A DNA stretch of 35,521 nucleotides from an uncultured Ruminococcus sp. (GTDB lineage: Bacteria > Bacillota > Clostridia > Oscillospirales > Acutalibacteraceae). The stretch's first letter is position 1; the number at the start of each line of letters is the position of its first letter. Shown one piece after another: positions 6,852 to 14,054 of the stretch. Under the pieces are notes generated by a model, which did not search any database, had not been told where the DNA came from, and saw only the letters and a program-made list of their open reading frames with translations. The DNA is taken from assembly GCA_902794395.1 (NCBI GenBank), contig CADBHB010000017.1, forward strand, positions 1-35,521, given 5' to 3'. The position numbers were made by a program, and so were the translations under genes.

Positions 6852-8309
6852 TTATGAGTCAAGCTTTTCCAAACCCGCTTCCAGTCTGCGCAAGGCTTCC
6901 TCTCTGCCCAGGATGTCCAAAATCTCCACCGCGCCGCCGGGAGTTACGGTCTTGCCCGCGGCTGCTATGCGCACGGGCCACATGACGGTGCCGTTTTTCA
7001 GTTCTTTTTCCTTCGCCATGTCTATCAGGCAGTCGTGGATGGAGGGGTTGTCCCAAACGGGCAGCGCCTTCAGGCGCTCATATGCCTCCCGAAGTACCAC
7101 GGGCGCGTTCTCAAGATTTGTTTTGCTCTTTTTGTTGACGAACAGCTCCTTCTCGTATTCGGGCAGCGCCGCGAAGAAGTCGAGCATCTCGGGCAGCTGC
7201 GTAAGCTGTGTCACTCGCTTTTGCAAAATCTCGGCAAGTTTGTCCCAGGGCATCTCCCTGTCGCCGAACACCTTTTGATAATACGGCATCGCGGCGGCGG
7301 TAAATTCCTCCGGGCTCATCGCCTTTATGTACTCGCCGTTGAACCAGGTCAGCTTGTCGTAGTCGAACACGGCGGGGCTTTTGCTGATGCCGCCGATGTC
7401 AAAAGCCTTCTCAAGCTCCGCAAGGGTGAATATCTCACGGTTGTCCTTCGGACACCAGCCCAGCAGGGCGATGTAGTTGATGATCGCCTGCGGCAGATAG
7501 CCCTCGTCTATCAGATCATAAAAGCCGGTGGCGCCGTGGCGCTTGCTGAGCTTGCTGATGTTGCCGTCCGCGTCCTTGCCCATTATGAGGGGCAGGTGGA
7601 TGTAGGTGGGTATCTCCCAGCCGAACGCCTCATACAACAGATTGTACTTGGGTGTGGAGCTGAGATATTCGCTGCCGCGCACCACATGGGTGATGCCCAT
7701 GGTGTGGTCGTCTATTACGTTTGCGAAGTTGTAGGTGGGATAGCCGTCGGTTTTGATGAGGATCTGATCCTGCAGCTCCGCATTGTCGACGGTGATGTCG
7801 CCGAACACCGCGTCCGAGAAGGTGGTGCTGCCCTCTATCGGCATTTTCTGGCGGATGACATAGGGCACGCCCGCGTCGAGGTTCTTTTGTATCTCTTCCT
7901 CGGACAGGTCGCGGCAGTGGCGGTCATAGCCGCCGCCCACAGTCTCGTTTTGCAGCTTTTCAAGGCGCTCCTTGGAGCAGAAGCAGCGGTACGCCTTGCC
8001 TTCCCTTATCAATTGCTCGGCGTAGGGGAGATACATGTCCTTTCTCTCCGACTGTACATAGGGGCCGAAGTCGCCGCCGATGTCGGGACCTTCGTCGTGC
8101 TTAAGACCCGCCAGCGCCATCGTGTCGTAAATAACGTCTACCGCACCCTCAACCAGACGTTCGCGGTCGGTGTCCTCGATCCTCAAAATAAACCTGCCGC
8201 CCTGCGATTTCGCGACCAGGTACTCATACAGCGCGGTGCGCAGATTTCCCACGTGCATAAAGCCGGTGGGGCTGGGCGCGTACCGCGTGCGTACTGTTTT
8301 CTCACTCAT
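6852..8309 (-). CDS. gltX: glutamyl-tRNA synthetase
   Basis: This encodes a 485-residue bacterial GluRS. The N-terminal RTRYAPSPTGFMHVGNLRTAL carries the HIGH variant (HVGN at 19-22), and SKLSKRHGA is the KMSKS loop. The alpha-helical anticodon-binding domain fills the C-terminal third. The frame extends 16 codons upstream of 8309, but the ATG at 8309 is chosen because GGGAGG stands just before it and the family begins MSEKTVRTRYAPSP. The promoter at 8348-8376 has a perfect palindrome over its -10. With GlnRS encoded next door, this enzyme need not mischarge tRNA-Gln. Confidence 0.95.
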   Translation of the reverse strand: MSEKTVRTRYAPSPTGFMHVGNLRTALYEYLVAKSQGGRFILRIEDTDRERLVEGAVDVIYDTMALAGLKHDEGPDIGGDFGPYVQSERKDMYLPYAEQLIREGKAYRCFCSKERLEKLQNETVGGGYDRHCRDLSEEEIQKNLDAGVPYVIRQKMPIEGSTTFSDAVFGDITVDNAELQDQILIKTDGYPTYNFANVIDDHTMGITHVVRGSEYLSSTPKYNLLYEAFGWEIPTYIHLPLIMGKDADGNISKLSKRHGATGFYDLIDEGYLPQAIINYIALLGWCPKDNREIFTLAELEKAFDIGGISKSPAVFDYDKLTWFNGEYIKAMSPEEFTAAAMPYYQKVFGDREMPWDKLAEILQKRVTQLTQLPEMLDFFAALPEYEKELFVNKKSKTNLENAPVVLREAYERLKALPVWDNPSIHDCLIDMAKEKELKNGTVMWPVRIAAAGKTVTPGGAVEILDILGREEALRRLEAGLEKLDS

Positions 8310-8332
8310 ATGCGTTCCTCCCGATATAAAAA

Positions 8333-8357
8333 ATGCTATACTCTGAAAGTATAGCAT
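8333..8357. repeat. perfect inverted repeat over the gltX -10 region
   Basis: ATGCTATACT (8333-8342) and AGTATAGCAT (8348-8357) form a perfect 10-bp inverted repeat separated by CTGAA. One arm contains the gltX -10 hexamer. Because transcription should begin near the middle, a full RNA hairpin would not form, so a protein-binding operator is the more likely role. Confidence 0.6.
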
Positions 8358-8376
8358 ATTTTGTACGATAATTCAA
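8348..8376 (-). promoter_or_regulatory. promoter of gltX-glnS
   Basis: On the minus strand, TTGAAT (plus 8371-8376), a 17-bp spacer ending in TGC, and TATACT (plus 8348-8353) form an extended -10 promoter. The transcript would start about 30 nt before the gltX ATG, leaving no room for a T-box. Confidence 0.72.
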
Positions 8377-8413
8377 TTGTTTTTTCATTTTGTACGGCAC
8401 GTTCGGCGACGGC

Positions 8414-8794
8414 TCATTTAGTGACCTTTGTAAACATATACGAGGTCGTCTGGTCGTTGTATTCCATCTTCAGCGTCAGTATCCCCTGGTCATAGCTCAG
8501 CTTCTGGCTTTTGCCGCCGTACTGTATGTCCACCGAGGTCTCGTTGAAGGAGTAGGTGCCCTCGTTGGTGATGCCGCCTATCTTTATTTTGCACTTGCCG
8601 TTGGAGTAAAAGCGGAAGTAAAAGTCCCGCCCCTTGGTGTCAAGCTCGCTGTAGGAAATGGTGGTGCCGCCGATGGAAACGGTGCTGGGCACCCATTCGC
8701 CGACGACAGCCGCGTTGTTGTCGTCCGTGCAGCCGGTAAGCAGCAGGCTGAGCAGAATGATGATAAGTGAAAACGCAGCGAATCTCTTTTTCAT
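8414..8794 (-). CDS. small lipoprotein with lipocalin-like C-terminal domain
   Basis: This encodes a 126-residue predicted lipoprotein. MKKRFAAFSLIIILLSLLLTGC is a textbook lipoprotein signal with the lipobox LLTGC, so the mature chain would start at Cys22 and be membrane-anchored outside the cell. The remainder (VVGEWVPSTVSIGGTTI and later NEGTYSFNETSVDIQY) has the alternating beta pattern of small lipocalin-like domains common in gut Clostridia; I do not recognise a specific family. The second of two nearby ATGs is chosen because GAGGG lies seven bases before it. It has its own promoter at 8923-8951. Function is unknown. Confidence 0.78.
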   Translation of the reverse strand: MKKRFAAFSLIIILLSLLLTGCTDDNNAAVVGEWVPSTVSIGGTTISYSELDTKGRDFYFRFYSNGKCKIKIGGITNEGTYSFNETSVDIQYGGKSQKLSYDQGILTLKMEYNDQTTSYMFTKVTK

Positions 8795-8922
8795 AAGCAT
8801 ACCCTCAGGCACTTTCTCCCGCCCGTTTGCGCGCATCGCGTCCGGCGCAGGCGGGGTCGACTGTTGAAAAAACCTGAATAATCAGGCAATACACGCGCCG
8901 CGGTGTCCGCAGTGTTGCCTTA

Positions 8923-8951
8923 AGTATAACACTTTGCGGCGTTTTCGTCAA
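8923..8951 (-). promoter_or_regulatory. promoter of the lipoprotein gene
   Basis: On the minus strand TTGACG (plus 8946-8951), a 17-bp spacer and TATACT (plus 8923-8928) make a good sigma-A promoter. The leader before the lipoprotein ATG would be about 120 nt. It contains nothing I recognise. Confidence 0.75.
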
Positions 8952-9087
8952 TAATAACCATTGAATATGGAGCTTTGGCGGCTGAATATTTCATTTTGGA
9001 CGCTATCTCACCGAAAAAACCGCCTGTTTTGAAATTTTTTGCCGAAAAAACTGCATTTTGCAAGCTTTATTTGTCAACTCGGCAATA

Positions 9088-9117
9088 TTGACAATCACCC
9101 GAAATCTGTGCTATTAT
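9088..9117 (+). promoter_or_regulatory. promoter of pckA
   Basis: TTGACA (9088-9093), an 18-bp spacer and TATTAT (9112-9117) form a near-consensus sigma-A promoter upstream of pckA. Confidence 0.78.
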
Positions 9118-9123
9118 ATAAGC

Positions 9124-9337
9124 TGTTATCAGGGCAGTGCCGCGCGCGCTTATCCTGCGGTATCGCCTTGTGCCAAACTCAAATAAAAACAGACAGCCTT
9201 TGCGGTTCGATCTCCGCGGTACACCGTTGCCGCGCGGCGGGGCTAAATCTTTGCGGCGCCCTCGAGGCTCATCCCCAAGGCTTTGTCGGTTATTTATTTG
9301 AGACAGTTATAGATAAAAAAATCAAAGGAGTAATTTT
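9124..9337 (+). other. long untranslated leader of pckA
   Basis: About 215 nt separate the predicted start of transcription from the pckA ATG. The stretch is GC-rich in its middle with possible small stems (for example GCGG and CCGC around 9201-9219). It holds no convincing open frame and no riboswitch I recognise. A regulatory role is possible but not shown. Confidence 0.4.
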
Positions 9338-10951
9338 ATGGCAACTATTGATTTAACAAAATACGGCATCACCGATGTCAAGGAGATCGTTTACAATCCT
9401 TCCTACGAGCAGCTGTTCGAGGATGAAACAGATCCCGCTCTTGAGGGCTTTGACAAGGGTCAGGAGACCGAGCTGGGCGCTGTCAACGTTATGACAGGCA
9501 TCTACACCGGACGTTCCCCCAAAGATAAGTTCATCGTTATGGACGATGTGAGCAAGGATACCGTTTGGTGGACGACTCCCGAGTACCCCAACGACAACCA
9601 TCCCGCAAGCGAAGAGACCTGGGCAGCGTGCAAAAAGCTGGCCATGGAGGAGCTGAGCGGCAAGAAGCTCTATGTGGTAGACTGCTTCTGCGGCGCCAAC
9701 AAGGACACCCGCATGTCTGTCCGCTTTATCATGGAGGTCGCCTGGCAGGCGCACTTCATCAAGAATATGTTCATCAAGCCCACCGACGTGGAGCTTGAGA
9801 GCTTTGAGCCCGACTTCATCTGCTACAACGCCTCCAAGGCTAAGGTGGAGAACTACAAGGAGCTGGGACTTCACTCCGAGACAGCGGCGCTCTTCAACGT
9901 AAAGAGCCGCGAGCAGGTCATTTTGAACACCTGGTACGGCGGTGAGATGAAGAAGGGTCTGTTCTCCATGATGAACTACTACCTGCCCCTGCAGGGCATC
10001 GCTTCCATGCACTGCTCCGCCAACACCGATATGGAGGGCAAAAACACCGCTATCTTCTTCGGTCTGTCCGGCACAGGCAAAACCACCCTGTCCACCGATC
10101 CCAAGCGTCTGCTCATCGGCGACGACGAGCACGGCTGGGACGACAACGGCGTGTTCAACTTTGAGGGCGGCTGCTACGCGAAGGTTATCGGCCTCGACAA
10201 GGAGAGCGAGCCCGACATCTACAACGCCATCAAGCGCGACGCTCTGCTCGAGAACGTCACCGTTGCCGAGGACGGCACCATCGACTTTGACGACAAGAGC
10301 GTTACCGAGAACACCCGTGTTTCCTATCCCATCGAGCACATCGAGAAGATCGCGAAGAACGTAAACGGCATTTCCTCAGGCCCCGCTGCCGAGAATGTTA
10401 TCTTCCTGTCCGCCGACGCGTTCGGCGTGCTGCCTCCCGTGTCTATCCTGACTCCCGAGCAGACCCAGTATTACTTCCTCTCCGGCTTCACCGCTAAGCT
10501 GGCGGGTACCGAGCGCGGCATCACCGAACCCACTCCCACCTTCTCCGCCTGCTTCGGTCAGGCGTTCCTCGAGCTGCATCCCACCAAGTACGCCGAGGAG
10601 CTGGTAAAGAGAATGGAGAAGAGCGGCGCCAAGGCTTACCTCGTCAACACCGGCTGGAACGGCACCGGCAAGCGCATCACCATCAAGGACACCCGCGGCA
10701 TCATCGACGCGATCCTCGGCGGCGACATCAAGAACGCGCCCACCAAGACCATCCCTTACTTCGGCTTTGAGGTACCCACCGAGTTGCCCGGCGTCGACAC
10801 CGGCATCCTCGATCCCAGAGATACCTACGCTGATCCCTCCGAGTGGGATGAAAAGGCAAAAGACCTTGCTGCGCGTTTTGTCAAGAACTTCGACAAGTAC
10901 ACCACCAACGAGGCGGGCAAGGCGCTGGTAGCGGCTGGTCCGCAGCTGTGA
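9338..10951 (+). CDS. pckA: phosphoenolpyruvate carboxykinase (ATP)
   Basis: This encodes a 537-residue ATP-type PEPCK, which interconverts oxaloacetate plus ATP and PEP plus CO2. In gut anaerobes it usually runs toward CO2 fixation on the way to succinate or propionate. The kinase P-loop [11 protein letters not shown] begins at Gly242, followed by [20 protein letters not shown] with the metal-binding acidic residues. RSPKDKF near the N-terminus is the substrate-binding Arg motif. The length is that of the family. AAAGGAG precedes the ATG. Codon usage is heavily biased toward C-ending codons, as in a highly expressed gene. It has its own promoter, long leader and terminator. Confidence 0.96.
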   Translation: MATIDLTKYGITDVKEIVYNPSYEQLFEDETDPALEGFDKGQETELGAVNVMTGIYTGRSPKDKFIVMDDVSKDTVWWTTPEYPNDNHPASEETWAACKKLAMEELSGKKLYVVDCFCGANKDTRMSVRFIMEVAWQAHFIKNMFIKPTDVELESFEPDFICYNASKAKVENYKELGLHSETAALFNVKSREQVILNTWYGGEMKKGLFSMMNYYLPLQGIASMHCSANTDMEGKNTAIFFGLSGTGKTTLSTDPKRLLIGDDEHGWDDNGVFNFEGGCYAKVIGLDKESEPDIYNAIKRDALLENVTVAEDGTIDFDDKSVTENTRVSYPIEHIEKIAKNVNGISSGPAAENVIFLSADAFGVLPPVSILTPEQTQYYFLSGFTAKLAGTERGITEPTPTFSACFGQAFLELHPTKYAEELVKRMEKSGAKAYLVNTGWNGTGKRITIKDTRGIIDAILGGDIKNAPTKTIPYFGFEVPTELPGVDTGILDPRDTYADPSEWDEKAKDLAARFVKNFDKYTTNEAGKALVAAGPQL

Positions 10952-10993
10952 TACGGGATTTGAGATCAGCACATTCGTAAATCAGTATAAAGC

Positions 10994-11027
10994 TTCAGGG
11001 ACGTGATAGTTTTCACGTCCCTGTTTT
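10994..11027 (+). terminator. terminator of pckA (first of two identical copies)
   Basis: CAGGGACGTGA pairs with TCACGTCCCTG around a short loop, followed by TTTT. The 34-nt segment is repeated exactly at 11349-11382. Confidence 0.9.
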
Positions 11028-11049
11028 CATTACAATCCTGTATTATTTC

Positions 11050-11078
11050 TTGCTTTCGTTCAAATCCTGAATTACAAT
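11050..11078 (+). promoter_or_regulatory. promoter of the small toxin-like gene
   Basis: TTGCTT (11050-11055), a 17-bp spacer and TACAAT (11073-11078) form a plausible sigma-A promoter about 60 nt ahead of the 23-codon open frame at 11138. Confidence 0.6.
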
Positions 11079-11109
11079 AGAGTTGCTACAGGGTAGTTGA
11101 GGCGGTTGG

Positions 11110-11131
11110 CACTCCCCGAGGATTGGGGGTG
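11110..11131 (+). promoter_or_regulatory. hairpin sequestering the toxin ribosome binding site
   Basis: CACTCCCC (11110-11117) can pair with GGGGGTG (11125-11131), which is the Shine-Dalgarno region of the small gene at 11138. Hiding the ribosome binding site in the 5' leader is characteristic of type I toxin mRNAs. The pairing is read directly; the function is inferred. Confidence 0.6.
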
Positions 11132-11137
11132 GTACCT

Positions 11138-11209
11138 ATGACCGAAACAGTGTTATTGATCGTTTTGTTAGTAGCACTTGCCGAAGTCATTCAGCGTATT
11201 AAGAAATAA
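11138..11209 (+). CDS. 23-residue membrane peptide, putative type I toxin (holin-like)
   Basis: This is a tiny gene starting at ATG 11138, with the G-rich ribosome binding site GGGGGTGG just before it. The peptide begins MTETVLLIVLLVALAEV and ends in the basic tail RIKK, so it has one hydrophobic helix and a charged end. This is the plan of short putative holin-like/TxpA-like type I toxins, although it is shorter than most (about 30 residues). The context supports the call: a leader hairpin covers the ribosome binding site, and a strong promoter on the other strand drives a short RNA over its 3' end. Expected action is membrane depolarisation if unrepressed. Not experimentally shown. Confidence 0.65.
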   Translation: MTETVLLIVLLVALAEVIQRIKK

Positions 11210-11285
11210 CCGCCCAACGGCAATTGGACGGTTACTGTAAAAATATTAACATCTGATGGCTAACCGCATTCAACGGTTCCCTGTA
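11200..11285 (-). ncRNA. putative antisense antitoxin RNA
   Basis: A transcript from the minus-strand promoter at 11291-11319 would begin near 11285. It would form a hairpin from AACCG/CGGTT (plus 11262-11278) and end in a 10-bp stem, AACCGTCCAA with TTGGGCGGTT, followed by ATTTCTT. This terminator stem is fully paired only in the antisense direction (its G-U pair becomes a C-A mismatch in the sense RNA), which argues that the antisense RNA is the selected product. It overlaps the last codon and 3' region of the toxin mRNA, as RatA-type antitoxins do. Confidence 0.65.
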
Positions 11286-11290
11286 GTTTT

Positions 11291-11319
11291 ATTATACACA
11301 TATTTTGCTGAAAAGTCAA
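11291..11319 (-). promoter_or_regulatory. antisense promoter of the antitoxin RNA
   Basis: On the minus strand TTGACT (plus 11314-11319), exactly 17 bp, and TATAAT (plus 11291-11296) form the best sigma-A promoter in this part of the window. It points back into the small gene, with no protein-coding gene to serve. Confidence 0.82.
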
Positions 11320-11348
11320 GCAAAACAGGGGTGTAGGGACGTGATAGT

Positions 11349-11384
11349 TTCAGGGACGTGATAGTTTTCACGTCCCTGTTTTTT
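11349..11384 (+). terminator. second copy of the pckA-type terminator
   Basis: This is identical over 34 nt to 10994-11027 and ends in TTTTTT. A third, truncated left arm (AGGGACGTGATAGTTT, 11335-11350) abuts it. It would end the toxin mRNA. Confidence 0.88.
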
Positions 11385-11393
11385 GATCCCGCG

Positions 11394-11822
11394 TTATAAA
11401 AATGTCCGCATCTCGTTGATATGCGCCTGCTCCACGTCGAGCATTTTCTTTGCCAGCAGCGTGATGTTGGGGTCGGTGCGGTCGTAGTCGCGCAAATGCT
11501 GCGCCATTTTGTTGACGCCCATGGTGTTGCCCTTTATCATCATTTCGGCGATGTGGGGGCTTGACGGGTCGCGCTTGAGGTCGCGCACGGTGGACAGCTT
11601 CGCCATGGTCCTCGCCATCGGGTTAATGCGGTGCACCTCTTCGCCGCGTACCCGCAGCATATTGCTCGCCGTTTGATATATCTTCCCGTAGCGGGCAAGC
11701 TGGTCGCACAGCACGCTGTCAAGTGTAGAATTCGGCTTGCCTTCGCGCACGTTTTTTACGCCCTGACACCCCATTTCGGCGTTTTGCAAAATGTAGGTCA
11801 GCATTTCGGTATCGTTTATCAT
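11394..11822 (-). CDS. small all-helical protein of unknown function
   Basis: This encodes a 142-residue soluble protein with no signal or membrane segment. It reads as four or more amphipathic helices, with Met-rich and acidic/His-containing stretches such as EMLTYILQNAEMGCQG near the start and LDVEQAHINEM at the end. This recalls small ferritin-like or CotF/DUF2383-type four-helix proteins, but I cannot assign it. AGAGGTG precedes the ATG. It diverges from the esterase gene and converges on the toxin cassette terminator. It shows no sign of being recently acquired. Confidence 0.7.
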   Translation of the reverse strand: MINDTEMLTYILQNAEMGCQGVKNVREGKPNSTLDSVLCDQLARYGKIYQTASNMLRVRGEEVHRINPMARTMAKLSTVRDLKRDPSSPHIAEMMIKGNTMGVNKMAQHLRDYDRTDPNITLLAKKMLDVEQAHINEMRTFL

Positions 11823-11872
11823 AAGCTTTCACCTCTGTTGAGATTATGCGCCGAAAAATGACTTTTATACAG

Positions 11873-11901
11873 TTGCAAGTTTTCTTTTTTTGTGCGATAA
11901 T
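11873..11901 (+). promoter_or_regulatory. probable promoter of the esterase gene
   Basis: TTGCAA (11873-11878), a 17-bp T-rich spacer and GATAAT (11896-11901) lie 40 nt before the esterase ATG. Confidence 0.55.
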
Positions 11902-11940
11902 AAAAAGAGAATCCATATCAATGTCCGGAGGTATGTCAAA

Positions 11941-12726
11941 ATGGAAACTGCCGCAAAGCTCTGTGAACTGTTCCTGCCCTATCCCGAAAAGGGAGAGCGC
12001 AGGGTGCGCGTGTATGTGCCCGCGCACGAGGAAGGAGAGACCCTGCCCGTCGTCTATATGACCGACGGACAAAACCTGTTTGACGAGGAGAGCAGCGGCT
12101 GGGGCTGCTGGCACACCCGCGAGAGCGTGGAAGCCGAGCGAAAAAGCAGCGGCAAGGCGGCGATAATAGTCGGCATCCACAACGACAACCCGTGGCGCGA
12201 CAACGAGCTGACGCCCGGAAGCATAGGCGCCGTGGTCCGCGCCGAGGATATGTACGATTACACCGCCCCCGAGGGCGAGGTGTTCGATGGCTTTTTGATG
12301 AACACGGTAAAGCCGGCGGTCGAAGCGCGTTTTCCCGTAAAGACCGGCAGAGCAAACACCGCGGTCTGCGGTTCCTCATCGGGAGGTTTGCAGGCGTTTT
12401 TTACCGCGCTCAGCCACCCCGACGCCTTTTGCGCCGCAGGCGTGTTCTCGCCCGCCTTCCTGCTGTATTCCGAGGAGGATATGCGCCGCTGGATCATCTC
12501 TAAGCTGCAAGCAGAGCTTCCGTATCTCTACCTGTACACGGGCGCCGGCGACGAGCTGGAAATGAGGATATTCCAAAGCACCGAAGCGGTTTATGACATT
12601 TTGATGGAGTGTTACCCGATGCGCCTGCTCAACGAGGTTGTGCTGTTCGAGGAAAAGCATAACGAAGCTGCGTGGGAGCAGGTCTTTAAAGATTTTTTGC
12701 ACACTTTCCTTTCGCGCGCAGAATAA
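11941..12726 (+). CDS. alpha/beta-hydrolase esterase (esterase D/Fes-like)
   Basis: This encodes a 261-residue cytoplasmic esterase of the putative esterase D/enterochelin esterase group. Early VVYMTDGQNLFDEESSGWG is typical. The nucleophile elbow is G144-S-S146-S-G148, followed by GG. Asp204 (in TGAGDE) and His240 (in EEKHNE) sit where the other triad members should be. There is no signal peptide. The ATG at 11941 is chosen because CCGGAGG lies eight bases before it. The substrate is unknown; acyl or siderophore esters, or carbohydrate-linked esters, are all possible. It stands alone between divergent and convergent neighbours. Confidence 0.82.
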   Translation: METAAKLCELFLPYPEKGERRVRVYVPAHEEGETLPVVYMTDGQNLFDEESSGWGCWHTRESVEAERKSSGKAAIIVGIHNDNPWRDNELTPGSIGAVVRAEDMYDYTAPEGEVFDGFLMNTVKPAVEARFPVKTGRANTAVCGSSSGGLQAFFTALSHPDAFCAAGVFSPAFLLYSEEDMRRWIISKLQAELPYLYLYTGAGDELEMRIFQSTEAVYDILMECYPMRLLNEVVLFEEKHNEAAWEQVFKDFLHTFLSRAE

Positions 12727-12728
12727 AA

Positions 12729-12756
12729 GAAAGGCGTGCATAGCACGCCCTCTTAA
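12729..12756. terminator. terminator between the esterase and pduL genes
   Basis: GGCGTGC (12733-12739) and GCACGCC (12743-12749) pair with a three-base loop. On the minus strand the stem is followed by TTTCTTTTATT, so it mainly terminates pduL. It may also serve the esterase gene. Confidence 0.75.
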
Positions 12757-12784
12757 CTCTTAACTTTTAACTCTCAAATCCGCA

Positions 12785-13354
12785 TCAGACGAGGATCTCT
12801 CCGTCTACGGTGCCGCTCAGACCTGCCGCGTTGCTCTCGTCGGTGTCGATGTGCATGGCGGGAGCGTATTTAGGGCTGACGCGAACTACAACGTCGCCGA
12901 AGATAGTCTCTCTGCCGGTGCCTTCGCCGACCTTGACCGAGACGATCTGCTTATCCTTGAAGCCGTTTTCCTCGGCGGTCTTGGGGTCAAAGTGGATGTG
13001 GCGCTGCGCCGCGATGATGCCCTGAGCTATCTCGACCTCGCCCTTGGGGCCTACGAGCTTGCAGCCGGGAGTTCCCGCCACGTTGCCGGACTCTCTTACG
13101 GGAGCGGTCACGCCTAGCTTTCTGGCGTCTGTCAGGGAAACTTCCACCTGGTCCTCGGGTCTTTCGGGACCGAGGATAGACATAGTCATCTCACCTCTGG
13201 GGCCGACTACCGTTACCTTCTCAAAGCAGGCGAACTGACCGGGCTGGGAAAGATCCTTTTTGTTGGTCAGCTGATAGCCCTCACCGTAGAGTACGTCGAG
13301 TGTGGCTCTGCAAACGTGAACGTGATGTGCAGAGGTTTCTACCATAATTTTCAT
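12785..13354 (-). CDS. pduL: phosphate propanoyltransferase, PduL-type
   Basis: This encodes a 189-residue PduL, a zinc enzyme that exchanges CoA and phosphate on propionyl or acetyl groups. Conserved His-rich blocks are visible: HHVHV at 10-14, QRHIHF with His119/His121, and MHIDTDESNAAG with His168. The duplicated beta-barrel layout is complete. There is no N-terminal encapsulation extension and no microcompartment gene nearby, so it probably works in the cytosol, perhaps as the housekeeping phosphotransacetylase together with an acetate or propionate kinase elsewhere. It is transcribed alone from the promoter at 13403-13431. Confidence 0.92.
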   Translation of the reverse strand: MKIMVETSAHHVHVCRATLDVLYGEGYQLTNKKDLSQPGQFACFEKVTVVGPRGEMTMSILGPERPEDQVEVSLTDARKLGVTAPVRESGNVAGTPGCKLVGPKGEVEIAQGIIAAQRHIHFDPKTAEENGFKDKQIVSVKVGEGTGRETIFGDVVVRVSPKYAPAMHIDTDESNAAGLSGTVDGEILV

Positions 13355-13402
13355 GATTCTACCACCATTCTAAAAAGTATTCTGAAATAATTCATTGTTT
13401 TT

Positions 13403-13431
13403 ATTTTACTACGAAATAACATATTTTTCAA
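13403..13431 (-). promoter_or_regulatory. promoter of pduL
   Basis: On the minus strand TTGAAA (plus 13426-13431), 17 bp and TAAAAT (plus 13403-13408) lie about 50 nt ahead of the pduL ATG. Confidence 0.68.
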
Positions 13432-13458
13432 CCATATTTTGATAAAAGGGGATTTAAA

Positions 13459-14040
13459 ATGTATCAGACCTGGGAAGAACTTAAAAATGCCTGCGCAGGC
13501 TGTCAAAAATGCGCGCTCTGCGAGACCCGCCACAACGTAGTTGTCGGCGTAGGCTCACCGCGAGCCGAGGTGATGTTCATCGGCGAGGGTCCCGGCGAAA
13601 ACGAGGATCTGCAGGGTGAGCCATTTGTGGGCAGAGCCGGAAAGCTGCTCGACAAAATGCTCACCGCGGTCGATCTGGACAGAAACAAAAATATATATAT
13701 CGCCAACATCGTCAAGTGCCGTCCGCCGCAGAACCGCGACCCCAAGCCCGAGGAGCAGGAGATGTGCATAGATTGGCTGCGCAACCAGGTCAAGCTTATC
13801 CGCCCGAAGATAATAGTCTGCCTGGGCAGGATAGCCGCCGCGCGCATCATCAAGCCCGACATCAAGATCACCCGCGAGCACGGGCAGTTCATTGAAAAAA
13901 ACGGCGTGCTTATGATGGCTATGCTTCACCCCGCCGCCGTTTTGCGCGACCCGCGCAGAAAGCCCGAGGCGTTCAACGACTTTTTGATCCTGCGCGACAA
14001 GATCAATGAGGTATGCACACGCACTTATACAGAAAGCTGA
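13459..14040 (+). CDS. uracil-DNA glycosylase, family 4 (iron-sulphur type)
   Basis: This encodes a 193-residue DNA repair enzyme that removes uracil from DNA. Four cysteines fit the 4Fe-4S cluster of family 4: C15-x2-C18, C87 (in [11 protein letters not shown]) and C103. Motif 1, GEGPGENED, at 42-50 and motif 2, HPAAVLRDP, at 157-165 form the catalytic pocket. AAGGGGAT precedes the ATG. The stop is 14 nt before the ABC ATPase start, so the two may share a transcript, although the functions look unrelated. Confidence 0.92.
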   Translation: MYQTWEELKNACAGCQKCALCETRHNVVVGVGSPRAEVMFIGEGPGENEDLQGEPFVGRAGKLLDKMLTAVDLDRNKNIYIANIVKCRPPQNRDPKPEEQEMCIDWLRNQVKLIRPKIIVCLGRIAAARIIKPDIKITREHGQFIEKNGVLMMAMLHPAAVLRDPRRKPEAFNDFLILRDKINEVCTRTYTES

Positions 14041-14054
14041 ATTTGGAGGACTCT

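Noticed and set aside
7035-8354. A 439-codon open frame on the plus strand opposite gltX.
   Set aside because: It runs antisense through a clearly conserved synthetase gene. Its translation is low in recognisable motifs and the long frame is explained by the GC-rich third positions of gltX.
9353-10339. A 328-codon open frame on the minus strand opposite pckA.
   Set aside because: It mirrors the biased codon use of pckA; it has no domain I recognise, and pckA is certain.
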